A stretch of 64,000 nt of DNA. Origin: Brienomyrus brachyistius (Eukaryota > Chordata > Actinopteri > Osteoglossiformes > Mormyridae). The notes under the pieces were generated by a model that saw nothing but the letters and a program-made list of their open reading frames with translations, was not told the DNA's origin and did not search any database. The DNA lies in contig NC_064541.1 in assembly GCF_023856365.1 (NCBI RefSeq), positions 20,355,214 through 20,419,213 on the forward strand, given 5' to 3'. Below, piece after piece: positions 47,410-60,400 of this stretch (position 1 is its first letter; every line of letters begins with the position of its first letter). The translations under genes and the position numbers were made by a program.

Positions 47410-49699
47410 CTGTAACCCTGAGCATCCAAATACAGGGAGCCTGTTACAGGCTACAGGATGAAGATGAAGCTGGTTTTCAATGTTAGGCTGAGCTTTGTTT
47501 TTTTCTAAACAGAATGCATTGTTTAAATATGCTGATGTGCATTAGTGCTAATAATGGAAATTCTTTCAAATGTTACATTTTAACAGCTTTGAGGGAACAG
47601 ACCAAGTGGTATATCAAACATTTTATGATTTTAATTTTAATTGTTTTTATCCTAAAACTGAAAGTTGCTCTGGATGAATATATTTGCATTTGCCAAACTT
47701 CCCAGTGAAATGTTCTGATAGTGTAATTAATACACGAAGACGAGCCCGTTACAAAGTCCGTCTCTATAACCGGGAAGGGGGGACGAATCGCCTAACCGGC
47801 TCTGCACATGCTCAGTTTAGTGCTTATTTCGCACGTGAAGGAGAAGTGGTCTGTGATACTCAGATTTGTAAAGACGAATTGTGAGGTACGGTCTTTTGAC
47901 TTTATTTTCGTGATAGCACTGCAAACTTTGTACTTACATTATTCAGACTTAAATCGTTTTGTTATATGCCAATGTAAATATCTTTTATACAAGCTTTGAG
48001 TGATAATATCGTTGCTCTTTGCTGCAAGGTAAACTTATTCACGGCTGCCAGTCTGGGATAGTTGTAACGGTGATTCTCCAGCTGCCCACCAGGCCGCTTT
48101 TCAAGCCCAGGAAACTTCTGCATTGTGTGTGTGGAACATTTCAAAGTCAAAGTAAAATTAGGAGAAATGCATAGTCTGTCCAAGGCGAAGCCCCCGAGGC
48201 CTGTACGCCAGCAGGAGTGTAATACACCTGTCAGTACTGTGATTCTAATTGATAATCACACACACACACAGGCAGGCAGATTTACGCAGTATTATTCAGT
48301 TATTAAAACTGGTGCACAGTACGGTGACAGTTACACATTTTGTTTGGTTGTATTATGATATTTGATTTTAGTTGTGATTAACGTACATTGTACACATACG
48401 CATACATAACCACAAATTTCGTTGAAAAAAAAAGATTTTTGACGTACTCGGTTGTGTTACAACTATCCCTGAGTTTGGGCTAAATTGTAACATCTCACTC
48501 CATATGTTTGAGGCTAAACCATTCATTGTTTATTTGTAATACTTTGCTGTTTAACAGAAGACACTTGCAGGTAGTTTGAATCAAATTTTCAATGTGAAAA
48601 AGAGATACAGGCAAGATGTATAAAACCTAACAATTATCCCTGATCTCTCCTTCAAATTTATGTTCAAATATAAGCATATACAGTGTTTATTGTTTAAATG
48701 GATTCAATGATGTAGTTATGAAGCTATATTTAATGTATCCAAATTTACTAATGAAGGAGGAGGGATATTGTTGAGGAATATTGTATTTTTTTCATCCTAA
48801 TTGTTTTGTTGGAAGACAGAGTATTGATTTTGAGAATTAGACAAATACCCTTCAATATAATGTGTATTTTGGATGAAGAAGGTAAAAAGGCTGGAAATGG
48901 TTTCTGTATGAAGAGCAGTACATTATGTGTAATATACGGAATACAGCCAGGGCACCCTGGAGATTTTGAACACAGTGGATATTGACTTTCAAATATGGTT
49001 CACTTGACCTTGGCCTTTGTTTCCCCGCTGAATACTGATTGAGTCGTATAATTCATTGTACACAGTGTGAGACGCCCCTTCGGAGCGCAGAACAGCACGA
49101 TCTTCAGAGAGACAGGAACCTTTGTGTTTCAGGAGAAAGCAGCATCGTATTTATACAGGCAGTACTTCAGTAATCAGTTATATCAACTCATACACATACA
49201 GTACACAAACCCAGTTTTCACATGCCTTATAAAGTACAAACACAGCATATCGTGAGTGTAGAGAACGAGGAAATTGTGTATTAAGATACAAAACAGCAGC
49301 CCCTAAGCATTTTTTAGAGGACATTAACCAGGACTGGCAGCTCTCCCGCATCTAGCCTCGCGCTTTTTGAATCGCGCTCACGCAAGAAGTCTTATTCCAG
49401 TATAAAGCTAAAATGAGCTACAACAGAAGCGTTGGGTAGTTCGCAAGCCCTACAGACTATTTACAAGGTAATAAAACTGTTGCATCTTTGGGATGTTCCT
49501 CAGAGTCCATTTCTGTACTTTTAAAAGGTACAAGTACAAGGGTACAGCCCCAGTGACAAACAATTCATTTGTACCCCTTTTTCTGAGATTGTAGCAGCAT
49601 AGCAAACTGGCACCTTTTTTCTGACCATAATGCTAGCAATTAGCTGATTTTGAAAGCTATGCATTAAAATTCAATATTTTACATTACATCCATTCACTG
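47410..49699. other. Intergenic, no gene recognised
   Basis: A/T-rich DNA. Short frames on both strands (for example 47684-47884 plus and 47962-48183 minus) have no splice or family support. A segment around 49500-49590 (AAAAGGTACAAGTACAAGGG and a later TTTGTACCCCTTTTT) is partly self-inverse and looks like a small dispersed fish repeat. Confidence 0.5.
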
Positions 49700-49862
49700 T
49701 CCAGGCCACGGGGGCAGCAGCCTGGGCAGGCTTGCTCAGATCGCCGGCTTCTCAGCCACTTCTTGCAGCTCCTATTGCAGCCAGGAGATATATAATCTCT
49801 CCAGTGTGTCCTGGATCTGCCTCGGGGCCTCCTCCCAATAGGGCACGCTTGAAGGACCTCCA
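49700..49862 (-). mobile_element. LINE fragment (reverse-transcriptase polyprotein C-terminus)
   Basis: On the minus strand, 49862-49700 encodes VLQACPIGRRPRGRSRTHW then RDYIS, a known C-terminal signature of fish non-LTR retrotransposons of the Rex3/RTE type (GRPRTRWRDYIS). The frame goes on with a changed, cysteine-rich sequence. No 5' part is adjacent. A degenerate copy; which clade it belongs to is inference. Confidence 0.65.
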
Positions 49863-51503
49863 TTTCTTACATTACACATCATTCATATTTGTATATATCA
49901 TCAATTATTGATTAAACAGTAACACGCACATTCTCCATATTAATTGAAATTTCTTGCTTACGGAGCAAGTACGGAGCAAGCACCGTACAATCAGAGCAGG
50001 CCATACACTCTGTATAATCCAAAGCGGAGCATTAATGCTTATACGTATGAATATCAGAAATAAACATTAGGTTATGATTACACAGTGGGTGATGTAAGCC
50101 CCAATTGTCACATGTCAGGCTGGAGATAGGCGAGTCTCCTTGCCCCCTTTAACCACATGTGATTGCCCCAGATGAGTATCCTTTTCCACACAAATAACAG
50201 CTTATTGCCCCCTCGAACCGGAATCTAAGCACATCTCAAACTGTGCGGAGCACCTGCAACTGGAAGGCCGGGCCTCCCCCTCCCCGCATCGTCGAGAGCG
50301 GAGCAGCGGCATCCTTCCAGCAAGCTCTGCTTCCTGTCGTTAGCATGCCGCTGTGCCGGGTCAGTCATTAGGCGACAGGGAAATGATAGGGTGTGCGGCA
50401 ACTCGGGGAGGAAATCACAGAGCGAAGCCGCTAAGTTCCCCCGCCACGGTGCCCATGGTCGCACTGGCTCACCGCGGGCGGAACCAAAACTCCCTGTCCA
50501 GCTGCTGAGACTGTTGTCATGCCTTGTTGGGAGGGACCATTTCATGCCACGCGGAGTTAACCTTATAAACGCTGTATGCGATAATGGCTGTGAAAGGGTT
50601 CATTCTAGTGTACAGAACTGATAGTTCTTTAAAATGGCTTGGGACAGTATACTACGAAGGATCCATTACAATAATTTTCAAGATGCTGCCTGATGATAAA
50701 TCAAGCCATAACTGTAAAACTTTATCTATTTAGTTATCCTTGACATTCATGCTTGGCCATTACACTGACGTATTTAGGTACGGGCAACATGGGCAGCTGT
50801 CTAGGGCAGCATTTTGTCGGGGGTGGCACTGGGCACACGCAGAAAGAAAGAAAAATCGGAATGGTGATTATTATTGGCACGTCCTGTCAATAATATGTCA
50901 GTGTGTGAGTCAGTTAAGCTTGTCGGATTCTGGTTTGTGGGCTGTAGGCATGCTGGTCAGATGGGGAGCCAGACTGACATGAGCTAAAGACGCATTTTTC
51001 TGGTTTGTGCGAAATCGCTAAGAATAAAATAAAGCCAGTCTGTACAACACCAAGCTGAACTGGTTTAGACTCGTGGAGGATTGGAGGATGCGTGATGCAC
51101 TGATGCTCAAATGCCAAATTAACACACATAGGAAAGAAAAGAAAGCGTTAGGGTAACAGTGTGATTCTCTCTTTAAATTTTATTTATATACTACAATGTG
51201 TTTCTATTTGTCTTTGTTACTACTTTCTGATATTTATGAATATTAGTTTTAAAAATAGGTTTATATTTATAGCTTCAAATGAAATGTCTTAATAAAAATG
51301 GCATTGCGGAATTAAAACAATAGTCTAATTTAACCTTCGATATAAATCTGCTTCAGAGAAAAACAAAGTCATAGTTTGTCAGACAACACGATCACCTCAT
51401 TGACATAAATGTTCCTTGATGAGCAGGTTTAAGCTGATATCAGATCTGGAGGTGAAAACCGTAAACATCCATCTGGCTTTCAAAAATAAGGCAGCTTCAA
51501 CTG

Positions 51504-51564
<61 letters not shown>

Positions 51565-52512
51565 TACTCTTGGATAACACGGCTCAATTTAAACCTCAGT
51601 TTAAGCTTCACAAACATTTACATATCTGCTAATCCTCCAGGAAATTCCTTTCTAATACCATTGTAGGAGTTATAGGTGCAATATGCCGACAACCTTGTTT
51701 ATTTCAGGTGGCCCAGCTATATTCTGAAAACAGGACACTGAGTTTCTGAAGTAGGTAAATTGAAACAACAAATTGTTGTAAATGGCCCTGATGGCCCTTT
51801 GCCCTGAGAGACAGAAAATGCTCTCTGGATATGAAATCTGCTTCATTGCATGTCCTTCGCCTGCCTGTGTGATTCACCTGCAGGAAATGCGGTCAAGAGC
51901 GGCGATTCCTTCAGATTGCGAATGCCCAAGCAAACAAAGGGTTCATTGTTTCCACAGACACCTTAACACAGAAATCCAGCACGGTTGCTTTTGTGATGCA
52001 GACGGACAGGTAGAACTGGACCAGATCTGGATGCGTACTGGAAAGAGACTTTCACTAGGCTTTGTCATTTCCCCAATCTGGCAGTTTCGGGACGAACAGT
52101 CAGCTGACCCGGTCTGGAGTGTTGACTCCACCTGTTTTTTGGTTATGACAAAAGGTATTAATTGACATTTCACGATATTTTCTCGCCCCTAGCAAACTCG
52201 GAAAAGTCTTTATAACGGTCTTTAATCCTTTTACGGTGAACATGTCGTCACTTTGATTTTTTTTGTGCCGCTGTCATATTTAAATTTACATGCCCTCTAT
52301 GTTTCGTTAACTATGCCCTGCTCTGGTTCACATAAATGCTGAAAAGTAAACCTTATCGCTAGAAACCTGTTTGTCTGTTCTCTGTTCCGTAACCTGACTT
52401 TTTCCGCCATTTTATATTGAACGACTGTCCCAAAAGTGAATTTAAGACTCTTACAAATTAAATAGGAGGAGCGTAATACGTATACATCCACTAGATGTCA
52501 GTGTTGTTCTAT
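49863..52512. other. Intergenic with a CpG-rich island and a (TA)n(TG)n tract
   Basis: Mostly A/T-rich DNA. The stretch 50218-50500 is clearly richer in G, C and CpG than its surroundings, with about 25 CpG in 280 bases by my count. A (TA)n run at 51507-51550 passes into (TG)n to 51564. No gene is supported: the 106-residue minus frame 50225-50545 and the 127-residue plus frame 51782-52165 resemble no family that I know. Confidence 0.5.
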
Positions 52513-53006
52513 ATATGGTACTGTGCAAAAGTTGTAAGCGGTTTAAAATGATGTTCAAATGATCTTCATATTGGCACAAACTATATCATGTCTGTCAAAG
52601 TGTCAGCTTAGCCACTTCAAAATCTCTCCTAGAATCACCCCAGTATTTGCAATGACCAACCAATATAGCCATGTAATATTTGACTTGACCCGTCATAGCA
52701 AATCAATACCTCAGTTTCTTAAATTAATTAAATTGAATAATTAATTGAGCGGGATGTGAAATGTAAGGCATACATGGAAGGGCTGGGGTGCCCCTGAGGA
52801 GAGGCTTGGGAACTGAAGCGGCGTCCATCTAACCGTCCAAAAAGATATCAGGAACTTTTTAGTTTTTGCTGTGGTCACTTTTAATTGTCTTTTATGTTCT
52901 AATGTTAAATTGTATCTTTTGTTCTGAGCACATATGCACTTACTACTTAGATAAATAGGTTTAAACATTTCCTTCGACCGCCTAAGATTTTGCACAATGC
53001 TGTAGA
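52513..53006. mobile_element. Non-autonomous Tc1-type element, copy 2
   Basis: The left end GGTACTGTGCAAAAGTTGTA and the right end, reversed, CTACAGCATTGTGCAAAATC are inverted repeats. No transposase frame is left. It is related to the copy at 8631-9131, which lies in the opposite orientation. It is intergenic between dnah11 and rapgef5. Confidence 0.7.
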
Positions 53007-53045
53007 TAAATAACGGCGATGAAGTGACTAGTCATTGTTGACATA

Positions 53046-53243
53046 CGACAGCAATAAAAATGTGTGTCCTCTGAATTTAACCCATATGTGACATCATAAC
53101 ATAGTAGGGGGCAGTTAGTTCAGCTCCCAAGGGGCGGCACCTTTCCCAGGGTACGTCAGTGGTGCCCTGCTGGCTGGGAATTTGAATCGGCAATCTTTGA
53201 ATTACGACCACGCTTCCCGAACCATCAGGCCAACACTGCCCAC
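53046..53243 (-). mobile_element. tRNA-derived SINE, near full length, minus orientation
   Basis: Read on the minus strand it begins GGGCAGTGTTGGCCTGATGG (A-box-like). It then has a decayed B box (CGATTCAAATTCCC, about 53176-53190), CCACTGACGTACCCTGGGAA and GGGTTAAATTCAGAGGACAC, and ends in an A-rich tail (AATAAAAATG reversed near 53052). The order A box, B box, conserved core and tail is that of the fish SINE whose second copy is at 43355-43562. Confidence 0.7.
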
Positions 53244-53559
53244 ATATGTAGGTGTGGAAGAGAATGTTCATGTGAGAGGACTTCAACATTATGCGCCATA
53301 ATAATGTCAATGATCCATTTCTCTGTATATATTTCTACATTGTTAGTGGACTGCAGTTTAACATGAATCACAAGCAAATTTCTATTATATTGTACATGTA
53401 TTAGCCTTCGCTGTTGTCCACAGTGACATACAGGACAGGCAAAGAGAACGTTACTAGCATACAGCAGTACATGAGTCAGCTAGGCAGAAGTGCAGCTAAG
53501 GATTCGGCATCAGGCAGTAGTTGGAGGGGTAGATGAGGTATTTTCTGGAAAAGATGCAT

Positions 53560-54545
53560 TTTGAGTCATTTCTGCAAGGTTGTGATGGCTTCTGATGACT
53601 GGGTGTGGATGGCTAGCTTGCTCTGCTCTGCCACCAAGCTAGCAAAACGATGTGAGACTTTTCACACAGCGTGGAAATCTCCAGGCCGCACTGGCTTGCT
53701 GAAAAAGAAGGGCGGACAGAATGTAGTGCTTGATGAGTGACTTGATGGAGATGGATGCCAGCACCCAGGATTGAACTTAATGCGAGTGCATGTAGGGAGC
53801 CAATGAAGAGGGACAAGGTGGAGTGTAACATGAGAGCGTTTTGGCAGATTGAGTACCACATGTGCTCCTCCATTTTGAATCTTCTGTAACAGTTTAATTG
53901 CATAGGCTTATAGGTCTGTCTGCACAGAGTTCCGGTAATTTAGTCATGAGATGACAAGAACCTGGCATAGAAGCTGAACTGCGTATGCTGACAAATAAGA
54001 CCTAATCTTCCTGATATTATGCAGAGTGACTCTACAAGACTAGGACATAGCTGCTATGTGGAGATTCCAATGGTTCACTGAGCCACAGAAAGGTACAGCG
54101 GGATGAGAACAAATGGCCAAGATCCAGCTCCTAATGTAACTACAACAGTTAGGAGAGAAGGCATAGTGAAGGCATAGTGAAGGCATTGAGAAGGCATAGA
54201 GAAGGCATAGTGAAGGCATAGTGCGAGTGTCCAGCTTTGAAGCCAGATTGGAGAGGGACTGGAGTTTGTCCACGAGAAGGTAAAAAACATCAGTCATCAG
54301 CCATCAGTGACCATGGACACTCTTTATCCTCACAAGGATACTGGATTCTACATGTATTTTCTGGACATCAGGTCCCTGTACAAATGGAGAAAAGAGGATG
54401 GAACCAAGGACTGAGCCTTGGGGTACAGCAGATGTTTCCTGATGTGACCTAAACAATTCTGTAGCCCAAGACACTTTAAATAATGTCTGAAAGGTCAAAC
54501 CATCTGAGCTCTGGTGACAGAGATGGTGGACAGGAGATTCCACTG
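53560..54545 (-). mobile_element. Degenerate LINE: reverse transcriptase and C-terminal part
   Basis: On the minus strand, the segment near 54430-54395 encodes VPQGSVLGSILFS, the conserved reverse-transcriptase motif of non-LTR retrotransposons. Downstream, near 53815-53770, it encodes LHWLPTCTRIKF, a typical C-terminal segment (HWLPV-x2-RI-x-FK). The frame is broken between and after these motifs. The order agrees with one ancient insertion. A short minisatellite at 54157-54224 lies inside it. Confidence 0.7.
54157..54224. repeat. 11-base tandem repeat, about six copies
   Basis: The unit is GAAGGCATAGT with variants GAAGGCATTGA and GAAGGCATAGA. It grew inside the LINE remnant at 53560-54545. 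Confidence 0.85.
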
Positions 54546-54739
54546 CAGCTTAGCTGTAAGTAAGAGTTCTAGTTAAAAATAAGTCAACGTGAATTTTCTT
54601 GGGTTATCCTGGCTGTATATTTGAAGTGTAAAATAAGATATCTACCGCACATTGCAGTTAGAGTGCCATGGTGCTTAAGCATGCACTGCACACACCCTGT
54701 TCTTAAAGCAGTTTTTTTGCATTACTTGTTTAACCTTTA

Positions 54740-54985
54740 TGGACAGAATTTTTAGGCTGTAGCCAGCAGGCAGAGGGGGCCTGGTCTGGTGACCTCAGGA
54801 TCGCGTCCTTGCTTTTTGCAGATGACCTGGTCCTGTTGGCTTCATAGGGCTGTGACCTCAGCGCGCGCTGGGGCGGTTTGCGCTTGAGTGTGAAGAGGCT
54901 GGCTCCATGATCAGAACCTCCAAGTTTGAGGTCATGGTTCTCAAACGGAAAAGGGTGGATTGCCCCATACAGATTATAAAAAAAA
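54740..54985 (+). mobile_element. LINE reverse-transcriptase fragment, plus orientation
   Basis: The text at 54799-54846 encodes ASLLFADDLVLLAS, with the FADD catalytic motif of non-LTR reverse transcriptases, followed at once by a stop (TAG). A frame further on reads SKFEVMVLKRKRVDCPI (54928-54978), again typical. Stop codons and frame changes show that it is dead. It may be from the same clade as the fragment at 49700-49862, but it is in the opposite orientation. Confidence 0.75.
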
Positions 54986-57467
54986 TAAAAAATTCTATTC
55001 AGGAGGGTGGAACACACATTATAGTTTATCCTTCATATACTAGAATAAACTACGAGGCCCGGAAGGGGACATGGGAGGGAAAAATAAAAGATAAACATTT
55101 GCAAGATCTTGCAAAACATTAATAACTGCTGTGTCCGTTTGAAATACAAAAGACGGAATTGTAGCCTATTTATATTAGTAGTTTTTACTCTAGTAACTGA
55201 ACAGACTGAAATGGAATGGAACCATGCAATACATTACTAAAATCTTTATTTTTTCATAACATTTTCAAAATACTGCAAAAATATATACAATTCAGAGGGA
55301 AAATGCAAAAGCAAAAACTCACATGCTGTGAGTGCACTGCCTTCTGCCCCTCAGTTTTAAATAAATGGCCAGTTTCACACTTTGGGGGCTTATTTCCAGT
55401 TAGAATATTTTTGCAAAGCATTTTCTATCCATGCAAAGGGGTACAAATGGTCTGTCTATGAGTCAGCAACCCATGTCATACTGACCATTTCGAACACACC
55501 ATCTACACAAAACAATCACACAAATGACCTGGATGGCTCTGTTCATCTCGACTGTCAGTGTCTAACGATAATGTACGATCGGGAGCCAATGTATTCATAA
55601 CGTCAGTAAAAAAAAAAAAAACAACAGTGATCATCATTCACACACAAATAAATAACATCAAATAAATATGTAATATTGCCTCATAGTTAATTTGCAACAT
55701 TTTTAGAAAGCTGTTTTGTGTTTTTATAAATCACAACATTTTGTGCATGTGGATGGACGTATGGCCACGCACCACACGCTCACATTTGGCTTTCAAACAC
55801 AGCAGTGCTATCCAGGTATATGACCTTGATTCATTTAATTTTTTTTACCTTGCACGAATGTCAGTAAAAAGTGTAACTTTAAACAATGTCAAAGAACATG
55901 TAACTGAAACAACCCTTACAAAAAAAATTATAAAACGGAACAGAGATGCTGAAAATAGCCGTCCTGAAACATTTAAAGGGAGGTATGTTAACGTATCAGC
56001 CAGTGGTGACGTATCAGCCAGTGGTGACGTATCATGCCAGACCAAGGTCCCTTGGCTTCTGCTGCAGTTTGTATACCCACCCCACCACCTTTGAACAAAA
56101 AATGTCCAAATACAATTTTTTTTGGTGATTTCCCTTAAATTTCACCTGGAAATGACATCAGCAGTTCCCAAACTTCCTTTCCTCAATAGTGTGATGTGAA
56201 ATTACCCGTGAAAATGACCACAGAGCAGGTGCAGTACAGTACAGTACGCAAACACGCCGTCCTGAGTGTATCAGGTGTGCATCCCGCATCTCCAGGTTAG
56301 TCCCACTTCTGCCTTATAATGTTGAAGAGCTGACTGGATGGCCTACGTACGATTCGGTACCATTTAAAAAAAATTTTAAATCTAAAAACATGAAATGCAG
56401 TTTTTCAGGCCGTAAAGCTATGGCACAGTATTAATAGGTCGACAGCAAATCTTCTGCAGTTTAGCACGGATTTTGGTAACAGTGTTAACGTTTTTACATT
56501 TTTATTCCATTAGGACTTTGCACATGATGTCGGCGCATCATTATTTTGTAAAGCAGTCTAAGTTCGATATTATCAGATGAATTAATTTTAAAATTTGGCA
56601 CTGACAAATGGTAAACAATTATGTGTGCATATAATACATGGTAGAAATGAGATGCGGACGGATGCCCAGAGAGAATAATATCTCATCTATCAAACTGATC
56701 ATTTTCCTTATATTCCCTATTTGAATTTCTGTGAGGTCCCTGGGTCAAATGGAGGGCTGCGGATTGGCTGCGGGGATCCCCACACACTGGCTGTTTGTGT
56801 GCATTCTGACAGTCCAGCAAAGATTAATGGCTGCTTATTTTTGGAGTCCAACACAGACTCGCAATACACAGCGACAAAAGGTTGCAAAAGGCTGCAGCTG
56901 CGACCGCATTCATTAAATGCGTATATACTGAAAACAGAGGCAAGAAACCAGAGTTGTAGTTAAGGGACTCATCTCGGTCCTGGCAATGACAATGATAATA
57001 CTGTTAAAATGCTATAATACTGCTCCTCTGTGAAGTATCTTCACATTACTGAGCTATATGGCCACCAGACCGTCACTGGATGGCTTATGAAAACGAACTG
57101 CATGTGCACAATGTCACTGGCAAAAACACAAGTTCTTCTTTGCATTTTAAAATCCCTCCAGTCTTGAATCACTGCGTGATCTTTCAGTGCGTTTGTGTTC
57201 CTTAAAGTGTAGCTTCCCTTTTATTCTCTTCAGATTAACAAACATTCCTATATGTTCATACCTAATGTTCCCTTCAGGAGGGTTAGGGTCCTGGGTGTCC
57301 TTTGTTTTGCTCGGGTTCTCTGTCACTATGGACTCTGTCTCCCCCTAGTGGTCAGAATTTGAGTTGGCGTTTGTGCACACATGACCTTGCAGGTGGTCCG
57401 TTTTCTGCCTCGATCCGCTTCCATGACTTCTGTATCAATGCACGCGGAGTTGCTGCGATTCCCATCC
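54986..57467. other. Intergenic and rapgef5 3' UTR side, nothing certain
   Basis: A/T-rich sequence with an A run at 55608-55620 and a short direct repeat of GTATCAGCCAGTGGTGAC at 55992-56026. The last ~250 bases before 57467 are probably rapgef5 3' UTR. No exon, transposon end or gene family is recognised. Confidence 0.5.
57220..57225 (-). terminator. Candidate rapgef5 poly(A) signal
   Basis: TTTATT on the plus strand is AATAAA on the minus strand, about 240 bases after the rapgef5 stop codon at 57468-57470. Position and hexamer are the only evidence, and more distal signals are possible in this A/T-rich DNA. Confidence 0.35.
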
Positions 57468-60400
57468 CTACATCCGGGGCTCTAATCTGTGGGACAGCTC
57501 GAAAAGAGTCTGCTGATTGTCGATGATGTGAAGGTAATTAATATAGCTTCTCGTTTCTGCGTTATCCTTTGGGGACACTTCATTTCCTGAAAAGAACCAA
57601 AGGGACATACCACTTTTAGCATGCATTGCCAGCAAAGTAACCAATGGCCACCCAAAAAGTACACATTTGATGGGAACTTCCACTTACAGGGGACAAGTAC
57701 AATTCACCAGTCTGATAAAGTGAATTCTACAACTTTTATCCATTGTTGCTGCAGCCTTGTTCATAATGCATTGCCTCAATGCCAGGATAAACGGTGAAAC
57801 AGGTGGCTTTTGGGCGTGATTATGCTAAGTTTTGTACAGCTGTGATTGCATTAGTACTGAAAAAGAAGAATCCCTCATCGAGGTGGCTGCAGTGCTTTGC
57901 TCCATGCTGGTCGTTTACAGCATTTCATTATGGAGCACTGGGATGACGCTCCCTGTCATTTGTAGCTCACAAACTCTAAAACTACATGCTGAAATCACAG
58001 CATATACAAATATATGCATATATATGAAATATAAACAGTACATTTTTTTCCACCTGAAAATTATTCACCACGTTAGTTTCTGTTATTTTCCGATCCAAAA
58101 TGCAATGCGTACTGACCCGTGTGGTCCATCTGACAGTGTCGGATAAGACGGACGGCATCGGCAATCATGTGCTGGAAGAAGATCAGAGATGCTGTTATGG
58201 CCACAACGCCATTTGTGTTGTGATCACATGGCTAGCTGAGCGACTCGATCTCTCATGAATAAGCAATTTTTTCTGATCTGATGTAAGACTTTCTTTAGTC
58301 CAGGCAGAGAAGAGAACCAGACGATGTGGGGCTGGGTGGACGGAGTATAGACCGCTTGTGGTTACAGATTTATTAACCTGGCTCAGAGAAGAAAAATAAA
58401 ACGCAGAACGGAAGTAAAGACAGAAATGAAATGGGCTTTGGGAAGGTCTGCAAATGTGTTACAGCGCTGTTTCTCAACCCAGTTCCTTGGGACTCTCAGA
58501 CAATCCACATTTCTCTCCCTCCCAGCTCCCAACACCTGAAGCAAACAAGCAAGAACAAACCAAACGATCAAGGTGAGCTAAACGATCAAGAACACTGAAC
58601 ACCTGCTGCTGGGTGCTAGAAGGGAATAAAAATGTCTGGGGGGGTCCTCGAAGATTTGGATTGAGAACCAGGATCGGGAGCAAGGTCTGTGCAGGGAGCT
58701 AAAACTGAGGTCGCAGTAAAGGTCAAAATCTGACTCCACCCACCAGGGGATAGCCATGCCTCCCGTGTCTGACGCCCATCATTTACTCACCAGTTTTTCA
58801 AAATTAACCAAGTTATCAAGGAACGTTTTGTTGCCCTCATGAATAAAGGTGATATCTATAAAAGAAAGATTGCAATTAATTTTTATGGCATAAACAACAC
58901 TTTACCAAGCAGACACCACCAGTCTTGCATTTAGTAACCCAGTCCATATTCTAATAGGGCTCTGCCACTTATGAATGAATGAGAAACGACCAGATGGCTT
59001 CTGTAACACAGTCTGTTGTTTGCAGCATTGTCCTTCATGGTTGGCATCATTCTGAGACATTACCCTTCAGAAGAAGAGGCATGAAGGGGATCTTGGGCGG
59101 CTTCATTTTCTTGAATATATCCCTGTAGACTTTGTGGTTGAGGGATGGGTCCTGGAGAGACACAAGCAGTGAGGGATTGGTTCTTCCTATAAATATACAT
59201 ATCCTGAGAACTATCCACATCTTAACAAGGTCTTGCAAGAAGATGTAGGATTTATCGTCTTTAAACGCAAAGTACAACACCCGCTCAAAAAACAAGTGTG
59301 TTTTGTGGGAGAGGAACCAGTGAGAAGCCTGCATTACTTACCGTCAGCATTTCCAGTTCGGAAAACAGCTTCCTGAATTTGCATGGAACTTTCTTGAGGG
59401 AAAAGGGAAGAAGGGAAATAAAGAAGACCAGTCTTTTAATTCTGCCGACGGTACCAGTAAGACCTTCACGGTGCATCCGCCGTCCTTGGCGGCCTCCTTT
59501 GGCTACGACAGCGATGCCTATTTACCTCCCAAGTCAAACTCAGTCGACTGACCGCTGCTGTGTTGAGGCCCATGATGATGGCGAAGAAAGAGTTCAGGTT
59601 TCTTTGTGCTTTGCAGCTGCGGGGAGACAAAATCGTAACCCTTCGAGGGCAGATTCTATAACCCCTACGCACCATAACACATTCACAACAATCTTTGAAA
59701 ACACGTCTGTGTCGGGAACGAAATACCCCCGATTCTCAATGCTCAAAAGATACATGGCTCAAAGCCCCTCCCTCCCTTCACTAAGGATGAAAGAAACCCA
59801 ATGAAAAGGAGCATGAACCGAAGAGTACAAATGACGGCGTGTTAAAGCCACGGCACGAGCCTGAGGGGCTTCACTAGTCATTTGGGTGACAGATTACTCC
59901 AGCACAGTGCTTAAGGGGAACAGATGGAATGGTGTGGCCCCTTGCAACCACACTGGCCATATGGCCCTAACCACACATGATGAGAAGTATGGTGCCCTCA
60001 TCCAAACATCTGCTTCGACTTTATTACTTAGTGGATTCCAACAAGGATACCAACACATGCGGCTACCTGCTATTTGAACATAAGGTTTCAAATGCCATAG
60101 ACCAATTCCCTTGTAGAAGAGTAAGGTTGGTAAGGCCACCGGAATTAAAACACAGATCTGTCAAAGACATTTTGCCAGTGCAATCTGCCAGCGTTTCATG
60201 CAAAAAAAAAAGCCAAACCATCACTAATCTAATAATTATTAGGTGCTGTCAATTCAGTGGTGTCTCCTGTTGATAACAGCATTCCTCCACAATGTCTTCT
60301 GTCTTAGTCTCCCAGTTACATGTTCATTATTGTAATGACTAGTATAACAGTCTGTTATTTGTAGGGCAATAACTAAAGATAGGGCCTTAAGCAATGACAA

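Noticed and set aside
47684..48183. Possible THAP-like or other domesticated-transposase sequence near 48.1 kb
   Set aside because: A single CVEHFKVK-like hint (48128-48151) without the zinc-coordinating cysteine pair or any continuing frame.
50225..50545. 106-residue minus-strand frame in G/C-rich DNA
   Set aside because: Base composition alone explains the lack of stops. The protein resembles nothing I know, and no splice partner is visible. Kept only as a CpG island.
51782..52165. 127-residue plus-strand frame
   Set aside because: No family resemblance, codon use not gene-like, and no neighbouring exon. Likely chance.
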